Part shown: positions 17,871 to 25,606 of the stretch, one piece after another | Layout of the letters: the number at the start of each line of letters is the position of its first letter | How positions within the stretch are numbered: the stretch's first letter is position 1 | Assembly: GCA_016185145.1 (NCBI GenBank) | Contig: JACPOB010000124.1 | Span: forward strand, 1-33,414 | DNA length: 33,414 bases | Direction: 5' to 3' | Origin: Rhodospirillales bacterium | GTDB taxonomy: Bacteria; Pseudomonadota; Alphaproteobacteria; Reyranellales; Reyranellaceae | The notes under the pieces: generated by a model | The model's input: the letters and a program-made list of their open reading frames with translations, nothing else | Database searches by the model: none | Told to the model about the DNA's origin: nothing | Made by a program: the position numbers and the translations under genes

Positions 17871-19517
17871 TCAACGCGGCCGCATGCCCTCCAAGTCCTT
17901 GAGCCGCTTCAGCGCCTCCTGCTGGCGCAGCAGGCTGTAGTTGATGTTCGAGGCGTTCAGCGTACTGCCGGTCTGGTAGGGGAACTGCTCGAAGTCGGAG
18001 AAGAACTCCTTGATCTTCTGCTGGATCGGCACCAGCAGCCACATCTGCTGGGCAATGAACTCCATGGCCCCGGCACCTTCCTTCGCGCCGCGCTCGTATG
18101 GATCCATGCGCAGGTTGGTGATATTCGCCCAGGCTGGTACCTCGCGCATGGATGTCGCGATATTGCCTTCCGAAGACACGGCGAAACTTACCTTCCAGTC
18201 ATTCCAGCGGATGGCATTCAGGTTGCCGCCCTGGTCGAAGTAGTACATGACGTCGCGCGGTCCCTTCTTCGCCTCGCCTTTGAAGTACGGCAGGAAGTTG
18301 TAGCCGTCGAGATGGACCTTGAAGGTCTTCCCGTTGGCCTGATAGCCCGCCTTCATCTTGCCGACGATGTCGGGCTCGCCCGCCGCCGCGCACAGCGTCG
18401 GGAACCAGTCGATCAGCGAGATGATGTCGTTGTACTGGGTGCCCGGCTTGATGACGCCGGGCCAGCGCACCATCATCGGGATGCGGAAGCCGCCTTCCCA
18501 GGTCGTGCCCTTCTCGCCGTGAAACATGGTCATGGCGCCGTCCGGCCACAGCGCGATCTCCGCCCCGTTGTCGGTCGTGTACAAGACGATGGTGTTATCG
18601 GCGATCCTGAGGTCGTCGAGCAGCTTCAGTAGTTCGCCGACGTGGCCGTCGTGCTCGGCCATGCCATCGGCATGGATGCCCATGCCCGTCTTGCCTTTCG
18701 ACTCGGGCTTGAGATGGGTGAAGATGTGCATGCGCGTCGAGTTGAACCAGCAGAAGAACGGCTTGTTCGCCTTGGCCTGGCGGTCGATGAAGTCCTTGGC
18801 GGCGGCTAAAAACTCCTCGTCGACGGTCGGCATGCGCTTGGTGTTGAGCGGGCCGGTGTCCTGGATCTTGCCGTCGGCCGATGTCTTGAGCACGCCGCGC
18901 GGGCCGAACTTCTTCCGGAAGTCCGGATCCTTGGGATAGAAGTAGCCTTCCGGCTCCTCTTCGGCATTGAGGTGATAGAGATTGCCGAAGAACTCGTCGA
19001 AGCCGTGCGCCGTCGGCAGGTGCTTGTCCTGGTCGCCGAGATGGTTCTTGCCGAACTGGCCGGTGGCATAGCCCTGGACCTTGAGCGCGTCGGCAATGGT
19101 CGGCATCCAGTCGGTGATGCCGTGCGGATCTCCCGGCATGCCGATGGTGAGCAGGCCGGTGCGGAACGGCTCCTCGCCCAAGATGAACGAGGCGCGACCG
19201 GCCGTGCAGCTCTGCTGGCCGTAGGCATCGGTGAAGATCGCGCCTTCCGCGGCGATGCGGTCGATGTTGGGCGTGCGATAGCCCATCAGGCCCATGGTGT
19301 AGGCGCTGACTTGCGGGACGCCGATGTCGTCGCCGAAGATCACCAGGATGTTGGGCTTGCGGCCTCCCGACGGCGCAGGTGCCGGCGTCTGCTGCGCCTG
19401 GGCCTGTTGCACGGAGGCGCCGGACGCCAAGGCGCCGATGGTGGCGAGGGCCGTGCCGGCGAGCAGCATGCGGCGGCGGCCGGCAACAACGTTCCTGGCT
19501 CCACTTTCGTCACTCAT
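17871..19517 (-). CDS. Tat-exported arylsulfatase-type sulfatase 3
   Basis: This 548-residue paralogue of the sulfatases at 7363-10617 has a Tat signal AGRRRMLLAG, cut near AQAQQ. It has metal ligands in IFGDDIG, the formylglycine motif SCTAGR with Cys104, FILGEEPFRTGL, GKNHLGDQDK and YTTDNGA. It differs from copies 1 and 2 in the stretch after the motif and in the C-terminal third. Its ATG overlaps the maturase stop (ATGA), and its ribosome-binding site is AGGAGG within the last maturase codons. A much longer upstream in-frame opening is only a shadow of the maturase gene. Confidence 0.93.
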   Translation of the reverse strand: MSDESGARNVVAGRRRMLLAGTALATIGALASGASVQQAQAQQTPAPAPSGGRKPNILVIFGDDIGVPQVSAYTMGLMGYRTPNIDRIAAEGAIFTDAYGQQSCTAGRASFILGEEPFRTGLLTIGMPGDPHGITDWMPTIADALKVQGYATGQFGKNHLGDQDKHLPTAHGFDEFFGNLYHLNAEEEPEGYFYPKDPDFRKKFGPRGVLKTSADGKIQDTGPLNTKRMPTVDEEFLAAAKDFIDRQAKANKPFFCWFNSTRMHIFTHLKPESKGKTGMGIHADGMAEHDGHVGELLKLLDDLRIADNTIVLYTTDNGAEIALWPDGAMTMFHGEKGTTWEGGFRIPMMVRWPGVIKPGTQYNDIISLIDWFPTLCAAAGEPDIVGKMKAGYQANGKTFKVHLDGYNFLPYFKGEAKKGPRDVMYYFDQGGNLNAIRWNDWKVSFAVSSEGNIATSMREVPAWANITNLRMDPYERGAKEGAGAMEFIAQQMWLLVPIQQKIKEFFSDFEQFPYQTGSTLNASNINYSLLRQQEALKRLKDLEGMRPR

Positions 19518-20476
19518 GTCCGTCCTCCTGTTCTGACAACACACCTGAAACCGACGTGACTCGTCGACGTATCGACCGGCTCGGCGTGGCGCGCCGCGGG
19601 TCGATAGCGCCGGCAGTAGTTGGGAGCGCAGAGATGCGAGCCACCCTTCAGGACCTTGCGGGGAATGCGAATGGACGGCAGCCGCGGGTCGTAGCTCGCC
19701 TCCATCGCCGCACCGCGCGGGTTCTGCGGCACGCAACAGGCCTTCGGCGCATCGGACTCGTGCTGCTGCGAATACCAGTCGGCCGTCCATTCCCAGACGT
19801 TGCCGATCATGTCGAAGACGCCATAGCCGTTGGCCGGGAAGGCGCGCACCGGCGAAGTGCGGGCCCAGCCGTCGCTCCTGAGATTCTCGCGCGGAAACTC
19901 GCCCTGCCAGGTGTTGGCCATGTGCCGGCCGCCCGGCGTGAAGTCGTCGCCCCAGGCAAATTCGGTGTCGATGAGGCCGCCGCGCGCCGCGAACTCCCAC
20001 TCGGCCTCAGTCGGGATCTCCTTGCCGACCCACTTGGCGTAGGCCTCGGCATCCCTGTAGGCGATCTGCACCACCGGATGATCGTCGAGCCCACCGATGT
20101 GGCTGCCCTTGCCGTAGGGCCGCCGCCACGTGGCGCCGAAGGTGAAGCGCCACCACTGGCTCCAGTCGCGCAAATCGACGGCGTGCGTCGGCGGCGTGAA
20201 AACGAGCCCGCCGGCCTTCAGCATCTTCGGTTTGGCGCCGGGATAGTCCTTTGGGTCGGGCGGGATCTCGGCCCAGGTCACATGACCCGTGGCTTCGACG
20301 AAGCGGCGGAACTGGGCGTTGGTGACGGGCGTGGCGTCGATCCAGAAGGCGTCGACGGTGACGGCATGTGTCGGCCCCTCCTCTGGGTAATGGTTGTCCG
20401 AACCCATGCGGAAAGTCCCGCCGGGGATCCGGATCATGTCGGCGGTCACGGCCGCCGGGGTATCCAACGTGTCCAT
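19514..20476 (-). CDS. Formylglycine-generating enzyme (sulfatase-modifying factor)
   Basis: The 320-residue SUMF1/FGE-type protein oxidises the sulfatase motif cysteine to formylglycine. The domain starts MIRIPGGTFRMGSDNHYPEE, then DATPVTNAQFRRFV, PTEAEWEFAARGG, GNVWEWTADWY and the C-terminal catalytic block GGSHLCAPNYCRRYRPAAR. The paired cysteines Cys283 and Cys288 match the copper-binding pair of aerobic FGEs. There is no signal peptide, so it should act in the cytosol before Tat export of folded sulfatase. ATG 20476 was chosen. A TTG at 20503 is possible and both have weak ribosome-binding sites. Confidence 0.93.
   Translation of the reverse strand: MDTLDTPAAVTADMIRIPGGTFRMGSDNHYPEEGPTHAVTVDAFWIDATPVTNAQFRRFVEATGHVTWAEIPPDPKDYPGAKPKMLKAGGLVFTPPTHAVDLRDWSQWWRFTFGATWRRPYGKGSHIGGLDDHPVVQIAYRDAEAYAKWVGKEIPTEAEWEFAARGGLIDTEFAWGDDFTPGGRHMANTWQGEFPRENLRSDGWARTSPVRAFPANGYGVFDMIGNVWEWTADWYSQQHESDAPKACCVPQNPRGAAMEASYDPRLPSIRIPRKVLKGGSHLCAPNYCRRYRPAARHAEPVDTSTSHVGFRCVVRTGGRT
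19523..19529 (-). promoter_or_regulatory. Shine-Dalgarno site of sulfatase 3 inside the maturase gene
   Basis: The coding-strand sequence AGGAGGA lies five bases ahead of ATG 19517 and within the last codons of the maturase gene. With the ATGA overlap it decides the sulfatase start and implies coupled translation of maturase and substrate. Confidence 0.8.
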
Positions 20477-20584
20477 CGACTGAACGAGCCTAACAAGGAA
20501 CAATGAGGCGCTGAATACAAATGGCCGTGCATCGATGCATGGACGACCGCCGAATCGAAGCGCGCCACTGCAAGTGCGGCCGCA

Positions 20585-20644
20585 TCACCGGCCGGCAGCA
20601 GAGTCGAGCCGGCCGATCGCCAACGCAAGCAGAGATTTCTTCAT
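20585..20644 (-). pseudogene. Truncated signal-peptide ORF (MKKSLLALAIG...), probable frameshifted remnant or leader
   Basis: ATG 20644 is preceded by AAGGAGGTT, a near-perfect ribosome-binding site, and begins a typical export signal MKKSLLALAIG. It stops after 19 residues. Shifting frame within the stretch yields STLLPAGDAAALAVARFDSA, which would complete a plausible signal peptide and run on to about 20446. Either a secreted protein gene has been frameshifted here or this is a short leader peptide ahead of the maturase gene. It overlaps the preceding small ORF by ATGA. Confidence 0.4.
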
Positions 20645-20775
20645 CGAACCTCCTTCGGGGCGATCAAACCCTTCGGCGTGGCGCGGCCGACGCTGCTCGG
20701 TCCGCGCGGGAAGTTCATGAAGCAACCGGCCCACGGTTTCCAATAGCCAGCCTGCATCGTGCGATAGCACGGCAC
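20641..20775 (-). CDS. 44-residue Cys/Trp-containing small ORF, unknown
   Basis: From GTG 20775 the frame reads VPCYRTMQAGYWKPWAGCFM, then a Pro/Gly/Arg-rich part ending IAPKEVR. It is in the same frame as the LysR gene, just past its stop, and overlaps the next small ORF by ATGA. Two Cys and two Trp in 20 residues look non-random, but I recognise no family. It could be a real small protein, a remnant, or chance in GC-rich DNA. It has no clear ribosome-binding site. Confidence 0.3.
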   Translation of the reverse strand: MPCYRTMQAGYWKPWAGCFMNFPRGPSSVGRATPKGLIAPKEVR

Positions 20776-20787
20776 GCAGCCAGTGCT

Positions 20788-21726
20788 TCAGGCGAGGCCG
20801 TTTCCGGCCTTGCCGCCCATGGCCGCCGCTTCGGTGCGACGCACAGCGTCTCTAAAAGTCTTCAGCGCCGGATGGGCCATGCGGTCGCGACGCCACATCA
20901 GCGCCTGCTCGGTGCACAACCACGGCACCTCGATGGGCAGCACGGCCAGGCCTCGGCGCCTCTCGGCCTTGGCGAGCGCGGCGCGCGGCACCATGCCGAG
21001 CGCGTCGGACGTCTCGACCAGATCGCCGATGCCGACCAGCGATTCGCAGAAGATGGCAGGCCGGAAGGCAAGACCATTGGCGGCGAGCGATCCCAGCGCC
21101 GATGATCCCGGCAGATGCACGGCGATGCGCCGCGGCAGCAACGGGCCGGCCAGCGGGTAATCGGCAAGGTGGCCCATCTCGAGATCGTTGCGACGCGCCA
21201 GCGGATGCCCGGCGCGACAGATGATGACGCCCGGACGACGCGGCAGGCGGCCGACCACGATGTCGGGATGGCCGCCGATCTCGCTCGCCTCGCCCACGGC
21301 GATGTCGATCTCCGACGCCATCAGCGCGTCGGCCAGCTGGTACCACAGCCGTTCGCTGCTGCGGATCTTCAGCTTGGGATGGACCGCCAGCAATTGCCCG
21401 ATGGCCGCGCCCAGCCAGAGCTGGGTGATGTAGGCCGCGGCGCCGATGCGGAACTCGCCCGTCTCGAGGCCCTGCAGCAGCGCGATCTCGCGCCTCGCCT
21501 CGTCCAGCTCCGACAGCATGCGCCGGCCGCGCGTCAGCATGATGCGGCCGAATTCAGTGGGCTGGCATTTCGCCTTGTCGCGCTCGAACAGACGCACGCC
21601 GAGCTCGGCCTCCAGCACCTGCAGTGCGCGGGTCAGCGAAGGCTGCGAGATGCCGAGCGCCCGCGCCGCCCGACCGAAGTTGCGATGCCGGTCGATGGCC
21701 ACGATCATCTCCAGCCGCCTCAGCAT
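20788..21726 (-). CDS. LysR-type transcriptional regulator
   Basis: The 312-residue protein has an N-terminal winged helix (RRLEMIVAIDRHRNFGRAAR through ISQPSLTRALQVLEAELGVRLFERD, about 3-55). The effector domain follows (about 90-300, with RIGAAAYITQLWLGAAIGQL and AVLPIEVPW). LysR regulators usually control a nearby or divergent target. Candidates here are the HAD gene, the FGE-sulfatase pair and the MFS gene. It overlaps the HAD gene by one base (TGATG), so it is cotranscribed with it and not divergently arranged as many LysR genes are. Confidence 0.9.
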   Translation of the reverse strand: MLRRLEMIVAIDRHRNFGRAARALGISQPSLTRALQVLEAELGVRLFERDKAKCQPTEFGRIMLTRGRRMLSELDEARREIALLQGLETGEFRIGAAAYITQLWLGAAIGQLLAVHPKLKIRSSERLWYQLADALMASEIDIAVGEASEIGGHPDIVVGRLPRRPGVIICRAGHPLARRNDLEMGHLADYPLAGPLLPRRIAVHLPGSSALGSLAANGLAFRPAIFCESLVGIGDLVETSDALGMVPRAALAKAERRRGLAVLPIEVPWLCTEQALMWRRDRMAHPALKTFRDAVRRTEAAAMGGKAGNGLA

Positions 21727-22727
21727 CAGCGAAGCTCGAACGGGTAGATGACCTTCCAGTCGTCCTTCATGGAGACGACCGTCCACTTGCGCCGCACGGC
21801 CTCGTCCCACGCCTTGTCGAGGCGGCCGACCGGCGAGTCGCGGTCGTAGGCGTACTCGCGGACGGCGTCGGTGTGGTGGACCAGGCCCATGTAGCGCAGC
21901 CCCTCGCCCGCCGCGGTCCATTCCAGCATCTGCTGGTCGCCGTCGGAATTGCCGAAGGCGAAATACGGGCGCCGCCCGATGAAATGGTTGATGCCGACCG
22001 GCTTACCCGGTCCATCGTCGATGAATTCGGCCTTGGCCTCCTTCATCAACACCGGCTTGTCCGGCTGGGCCATGACGTACTTCGTGACACCCGATGATCC
22101 CACCACCTGCTCCGGCGGAATACCGTAGACGCGCTCGGTCCAGGGTCGCATGAACTCGCTGCCGCCGCCCGACACGATGAAGGTCTTGAACTGGTTGGCT
22201 CGTAACAGGGCCAGCAGCTCGAGCATCGGCTGAAAGACCAGATCGGTGTAAGGCCGGTTGAAGCGTGGGTGCCGAGCCATTGCCATCCAGTCGATCACGG
22301 TCTGCCGGAACTGCTCGGTGGTGAGGCCGGCATGGGACGCCGCCACGATGTCGACCATCGCCTTCTCGCCCAGTGCGGCGAGCTGGGCACGGTCGTCGGC
22401 CAGCACCGAACGGAACGGCTCGGTGGTGCGCCACTCCGGATGCCGCGACGCCATCGCCTTGATTCGATCCAGTGCGAAGATCATCTGGAAGTACATCGGC
22501 TGCTCGGTCCACAGCGTGCCGTCGTTGTCGAAGGTGGCGATGCGTTCGGGCACGGGCACCCAGTCGCGGCTGCCGATCGTCGTGGTGCGTGTCACGAAGT
22601 CGACGATCGACTGCTTGGCCGGGCCGTCGTTCCATGACGGCAGCGGATCGCCCTGCGCCCAAGATGGCACGGCGCGGAGCGAAAATGCCGAGGCTACGAA
22701 ACCACCGATGAACGATCGACGTTGCAA
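21726..22727 (-). CDS. Exported HAD-superfamily phosphatase
   Basis: The 333-residue protein has a Tat-like N-terminus (RRSFIGG, cut near SWAQG). HAD motifs are FDNDGT (Asp67 nucleophile, Asp69), VSGGGSEF (Ser186), a lysine near 224-232, and FAFGNSDGD (259-264). It is probably a phosphomonoesterase acting in the periplasm. The start is TTG 22727, preceded by AGGAGG at five bases. Upstream in-frame codons run into the divergent MFS gene and lack similarity. It heads the HAD-LysR-FGE-sulfatase run. What it dephosphorylates, and whether this links to desulfation, is unknown. Confidence 0.83.
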   Translation of the reverse strand: MQRRSFIGGFVASAFSLRAVPSWAQGDPLPSWNDGPAKQSIVDFVTRTTTIGSRDWVPVPERIATFDNDGTLWTEQPMYFQMIFALDRIKAMASRHPEWRTTEPFRSVLADDRAQLAALGEKAMVDIVAASHAGLTTEQFRQTVIDWMAMARHPRFNRPYTDLVFQPMLELLALLRANQFKTFIVSGGGSEFMRPWTERVYGIPPEQVVGSSGVTKYVMAQPDKPVLMKEAKAEFIDDGPGKPVGINHFIGRRPYFAFGNSDGDQQMLEWTAAGEGLRYMGLVHHTDAVREYAYDRDSPVGRLDKAWDEAVRRKWTVVSMKDDWKVIYPFELR

Positions 22728-22732
22728 ATCCG

Positions 22733-22738
22733 CCTCCT
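22733..22738 (-). promoter_or_regulatory. Shine-Dalgarno site fixing the TTG start of the HAD gene
   Basis: AGGAGG on the coding strand lies five bases from TTG 22727. No ATG in the frame is as well placed, so this site decides the start. Confidence 0.75.
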
Positions 22739-22741
22739 GAA

Positions 22742-22769
22742 GCACTGCGAGCCTAGCAGGAAGCAGTGC
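22742..22769. promoter_or_regulatory. Inverted repeat GCACTGC-N14-GCAGTGC between divergent HAD and MFS genes
   Basis: The half-sites 22742-22748 and 22763-22769 are 21 bases centre to centre, about two helical turns. They lie in the roughly 95-base divergent gap just upstream of the HAD ribosome-binding site. This is a candidate operator for the nearby LysR protein or another dimeric regulator, based on symmetry and place only. Confidence 0.3.
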
Positions 22770-22821
22770 CGCGCTGAACGGAATTGCTCCAGCATCGACG
22801 CATGGGCAGACTGCGCTGACG

Positions 22822-24264
22822 ATGGCCGCGACGACCGAACAGCCCGACAATTCCGTGCAACGCCTCCTGCCCTGGCTGGTAGCCGTCGCCTTCTTCATGC
22901 AGTCGCTCGACACCACGATCCTCAACACCGCGGTGCCGGCCATCGCACAGGCGTTGGATGTCAGACCGCTCAACGTGAAGTCGGTGCTGGCGAGCTATAC
23001 GCTGAGTCTGGCGGTGTTCATCCCGATAAGCGGCTGGATGGCCGACCGCTTCGGCACGCGTCGCGTCTTCGCCTCGGCGATCGGACTCTTCACCCTGGGC
23101 TCGGTGCTGTGCGGGCTCGCCACCAGCCTCGAGATGCTGGTGGCCTGCCGAATCGTGCAGGGCATGGGCGGCGCCATGATGATGCCGGTCGGGCGCATGA
23201 CGCTCGCGCGCACCTTCGGCAAGGCCGACCTGGTGCGCGTCATGAGCTTCGTCGCCATCCCGAGCCTGATCGGCCCGATGGTCGGGCCGGTGGCCGGCGG
23301 CCTGATCGTCACCTATCTCGACTGGCGCGGCGTGTTCTACGTCAACGTGCCGGTCGGCCTGCTCGGCCTCTACTTCGTGCAGCGCTATCTGCCCGACTAT
23401 CGCGAGGCCAAGGTCCATGCGCTCGACATGGCGGGGCTGGTGCTGTTCGGCGGCGGCATTGCGCTCTTGTCCTACGTGCTGGAGGTGTTCGGCGATCACA
23501 CGCACGGCACTGCCGCCGTCGTGACGATGCTGGCGATCTCGGCGGCCCTGCTCGCGGGCTACGGCATCCGCGCCAGGCTGACGCCCCATCCCCTGCTCGA
23601 TCTCGGCCTGTTCCGGCTGCGCACCTTCCGCGCGGCGGTGAGCGGCGGGTTCTTCACGCGGCTGGGCCTGGGCGGCATCCCGTTCCTGTTTCCGCTGCTC
23701 TACCAGATCGGGCTGGGCTTCTCGCCCGTCGCCTCGGGCCTGCTGGTGCTGCCGCAGGCGGTCGCCTCGATCGGGCTGAAAGCCTTCATGCCGGCGATCC
23801 TGGCGCGGCTCGGCTATCGCAACGTGCTGGTCGGCAACACCATCGTGGTCGGCCTGATGATCATGTCGTTCGCGACCGTGGGCACCGCCACGCCGATCTG
23901 GCTGATCGTGGTCCAAGCCTTCATCCTGGGGTTCTTCACCTCCATGCAATACACCAGCATGAACACGCTGGTGTATGCCGACGTGTCGGCACAGCAGACC
24001 AGCGCCGCCAGCACCATCGCCGCCACCGGCCAGCAGCTCGCCATCAGCTTCGGCGTGGCGGGTGCGGCGCTCGTCGCCGCCATCTTCGTGCCAATCGAGC
24101 TCCACTCGCATCCCGATGCGATCGTCCACGGCGTCCAGCAGGCCTTCCTGGCGCTGGGCGTGCTGACCGTCCTGTCGTCGGTGGTCTTCATGGAGCTCAA
24201 GGCCGACGACGGCGAGGGCATGAGCAACCACGACGCGAGCCATGGCCGCCACGACGAGCATTGA
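22822..24264 (+). CDS. DHA2-family (EmrB/QacA-type) MFS efflux permease
   Basis: This 480-residue permease has about 14 spans. Motif D1 reads QSLDTTILNTAVPAIA (about 27-42), motif A GWMADRFGTRRVFASA, and the antiporter motif C is GPMVGPVAGG. These mark a proton-coupled drug/H+ antiporter of the inner membrane. The hydrophilic C-terminus is His/Asp-rich (SNHDASHGRHDEH). EmrB-type permeases work with a HlyD adaptor. The HlyD gene at 11336-12277 has no partner of its own, but a link between the two is speculative. The gene is followed by the 83-base palindrome at 24285-24367. Confidence 0.92.
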   Translation: MAATTEQPDNSVQRLLPWLVAVAFFMQSLDTTILNTAVPAIAQALDVRPLNVKSVLASYTLSLAVFIPISGWMADRFGTRRVFASAIGLFTLGSVLCGLATSLEMLVACRIVQGMGGAMMMPVGRMTLARTFGKADLVRVMSFVAIPSLIGPMVGPVAGGLIVTYLDWRGVFYVNVPVGLLGLYFVQRYLPDYREAKVHALDMAGLVLFGGGIALLSYVLEVFGDHTHGTAAVVTMLAISAALLAGYGIRARLTPHPLLDLGLFRLRTFRAAVSGGFFTRLGLGGIPFLFPLLYQIGLGFSPVASGLLVLPQAVASIGLKAFMPAILARLGYRNVLVGNTIVVGLMIMSFATVGTATPIWLIVVQAFILGFFTSMQYTSMNTLVYADVSAQQTSAASTIAATGQQLAISFGVAGAALVAAIFVPIELHSHPDAIVHGVQQAFLALGVLTVLSSVVFMELKADDGEGMSNHDASHGRHDEH

Positions 24265-24284
24265 TCTTTGCCGGGGCGCGTCTT

Positions 24285-24367
24285 CTCATCCTCTTCCGGA
24301 CCGCGAGCTTCCAGCTCGCTCATGAATCATGAGCGAGCTGGAAGCTCGCGGTCCGGAAGAGGATGAG
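24285..24367. repeat. 83-base perfect palindrome, family A
   Basis: The arms 24285-24325 and 24327-24367 are exact inverted copies (41 bases each) around a single A at 24326. Each arm holds the sub-hairpin GCGAGCT-TCC-AGCTCGC. The outer CTCTTCCGGACCGCGAGC is shared with the copy at 1717-1794. It lies between the convergent MFS and TspO genes, where its transcript would fold strongly in both directions, so it may also end or protect both messages. Confidence 0.93.
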
Positions 24368-24375
24368 CCCCGGCA

Positions 24376-24867
24376 TCACGCCGTCGGGTTGAGGCGCCAG
24401 ATCGCGATGTTGAGCACCGTCGCGAAGACCACCCAGGCGAGATACGGCAGCATCAGCAGCCCCGCCCAGCGGTCGATGGGGCGGAAGGCGAGCATGGTCA
24501 CCGCCACACCGACATCCAGCACGACGATGGTCGCGAGCGCGGCGCCGATCTTCTGCAGGCCGAAGAACACGACGGTCCAGCCGAGCGTGAGCGCGAGCTG
24601 CAGCGCGAACAACGTCAGCGGCCCCCGCCGGGTGTCGCGATCGGCGGCGCGCCACACGCGCCACGCCGCGATCGCCATCAGCACGTAGAGCACCGCCCAG
24701 ATCGGGCCGAACACGCCGTCGGGCGGCGTGAAGGGCGGCTTCGCGAGGTCGGCGTACCAGGTGTCGACGCTGGTCGCCACGACCGCTGCGCCGAGCGCGC
24801 CGATGCCGAGGCAGAACGCCAGGAAGAATGCCAGTCCGATGAGGTCGATCAGGCGGTTGCGCGGCAT
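24376..24867 (-). CDS. TspO/MBR family tryptophan-rich membrane protein
   Basis: The 163-residue protein has five predicted spans. The family block KPPFTPPDGVFGPIWAVLYV, then AAWRVWRAAD, and the C-terminal YLAWVVFATVLNIAIWRLN are typical of TspO (translocator protein / sensory protein), which binds porphyrins and affects oxidative and light responses. It starts two bases after the DUF1345 stop, so the pair is an operon. Longer upstream reading overlaps DUF1345 in another frame and is rejected. Confidence 0.9.
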   Translation of the reverse strand: MPRNRLIDLIGLAFFLAFCLGIGALGAAVVATSVDTWYADLAKPPFTPPDGVFGPIWAVLYVLMAIAAWRVWRAADRDTRRGPLTLFALQLALTLGWTVVFFGLQKIGAALATIVVLDVGVAVTMLAFRPIDRWAGLLMLPYLAWVVFATVLNIAIWRLNPTA

Positions 24868-24869
24868 GG

Positions 24870-25541
24870 TCAGCTGAGCAGGCTCGCGCCGACATTGATG
24901 GTCAGCGCGAGGATGGCGGTGTTGAAGGCGAAGGACACGATGCCGTGCACCATCGTGAGATGGCGCATGGCGCGCGACACGGTGTCGACGTCGGCGGTCT
25001 GCGATGCGCAGCCGATGACGAAGGAATAGTAGAGGAAGTCGCGATAGTCGGGCTCGCGATGGCCGGGGAAGAGCAATCCGCCCGGGCCGTCCTCGTCGGG
25101 CCGGTAGTAGATATTGGCGTAGTGCAGCGTGAAGACGGTGTGCGTGAAGGTCCATGACAGCGCCACCGTCAGGCCGGTGATGAAGACGCCGAGCGTCACC
25201 GAATGCCCCGCCGACTGCAGGACCGGCAATTCGACGGCGATGCAGATGAAGCTTGCCGCCACGGCGCCGACCACCAGCAGCAGGATCACCCAGTCACCCT
25301 CGTCATTGAGCGCGGCGTGGTCGTGGCAGTCCTCGACCGTCGAGCAGCGGATCATCCACATGATCATGGTTATGTAGAGAAGCGCCGTCAGATCCCAGGC
25401 CAGGATGAAGCGCGTCGACCACCGGAAGTCGGGCGGCAGCAGCGCCATCAGGACCAGGCCGGCCAATGTCGACGCCAACAGCCGCTTGCGGCCGATGATG
25501 AAGCGAAAGGTCCGCCAGTCGCGCCAGGTGCCCAAGGTCAT
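24870..25541 (-). CDS. DUF1345 family membrane protein
   Basis: The 223-residue protein has about five spans. The blocks RWSTRFILAWDLTALLYI, TVALSWTFTHTVFTLHYAN and DFLYYSFVIGCASQTADV are characteristic of DUF1345. ATG 25541 is preceded by AAGGGAGA and begins just before the charged N-terminal region. An in-frame ATG at 25586 lacks this site. Function unknown. It is cotranscribed with tspO and divergent from the TRIC gene about 65 bases away. Confidence 0.87.
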   Translation of the reverse strand: MTLGTWRDWRTFRFIIGRKRLLASTLAGLVLMALLPPDFRWSTRFILAWDLTALLYITMIMWMIRCSTVEDCHDHAALNDEGDWVILLLVVGAVAASFICIAVELPVLQSAGHSVTLGVFITGLTVALSWTFTHTVFTLHYANIYYRPDEDGPGGLLFPGHREPDYRDFLYYSFVIGCASQTADVDTVSRAMRHLTMVHGIVSFAFNTAILALTINVGASLLS

Positions 25542-25606
25542 GTCGTCTCCCTTCGCGCACTCTGCCATTTCGGGACTGCGGTGCAATCGGTGTAGTCTTT
25601 CGGGTC

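Noticed and set aside
17871..20000. Sulfatase 3 extended upstream to a 709-codon protein
   Set aside because: The extra N-terminus is the maturase gene read in another frame. ATG 19517 has a perfect ribosome-binding site and starts a Tat signal.
22753..24261. Long minus-strand open frame opposite the MFS gene (502 codons), and similar ones at 14040-15758, 27730-29742 and plus-strand 7780-9237 and 9421-10644
   Set aside because: Their translations are low-complexity Arg/Asp/His/Gly-rich text without family blocks and mirror real genes with clear motifs. They are GC-rich shadows.
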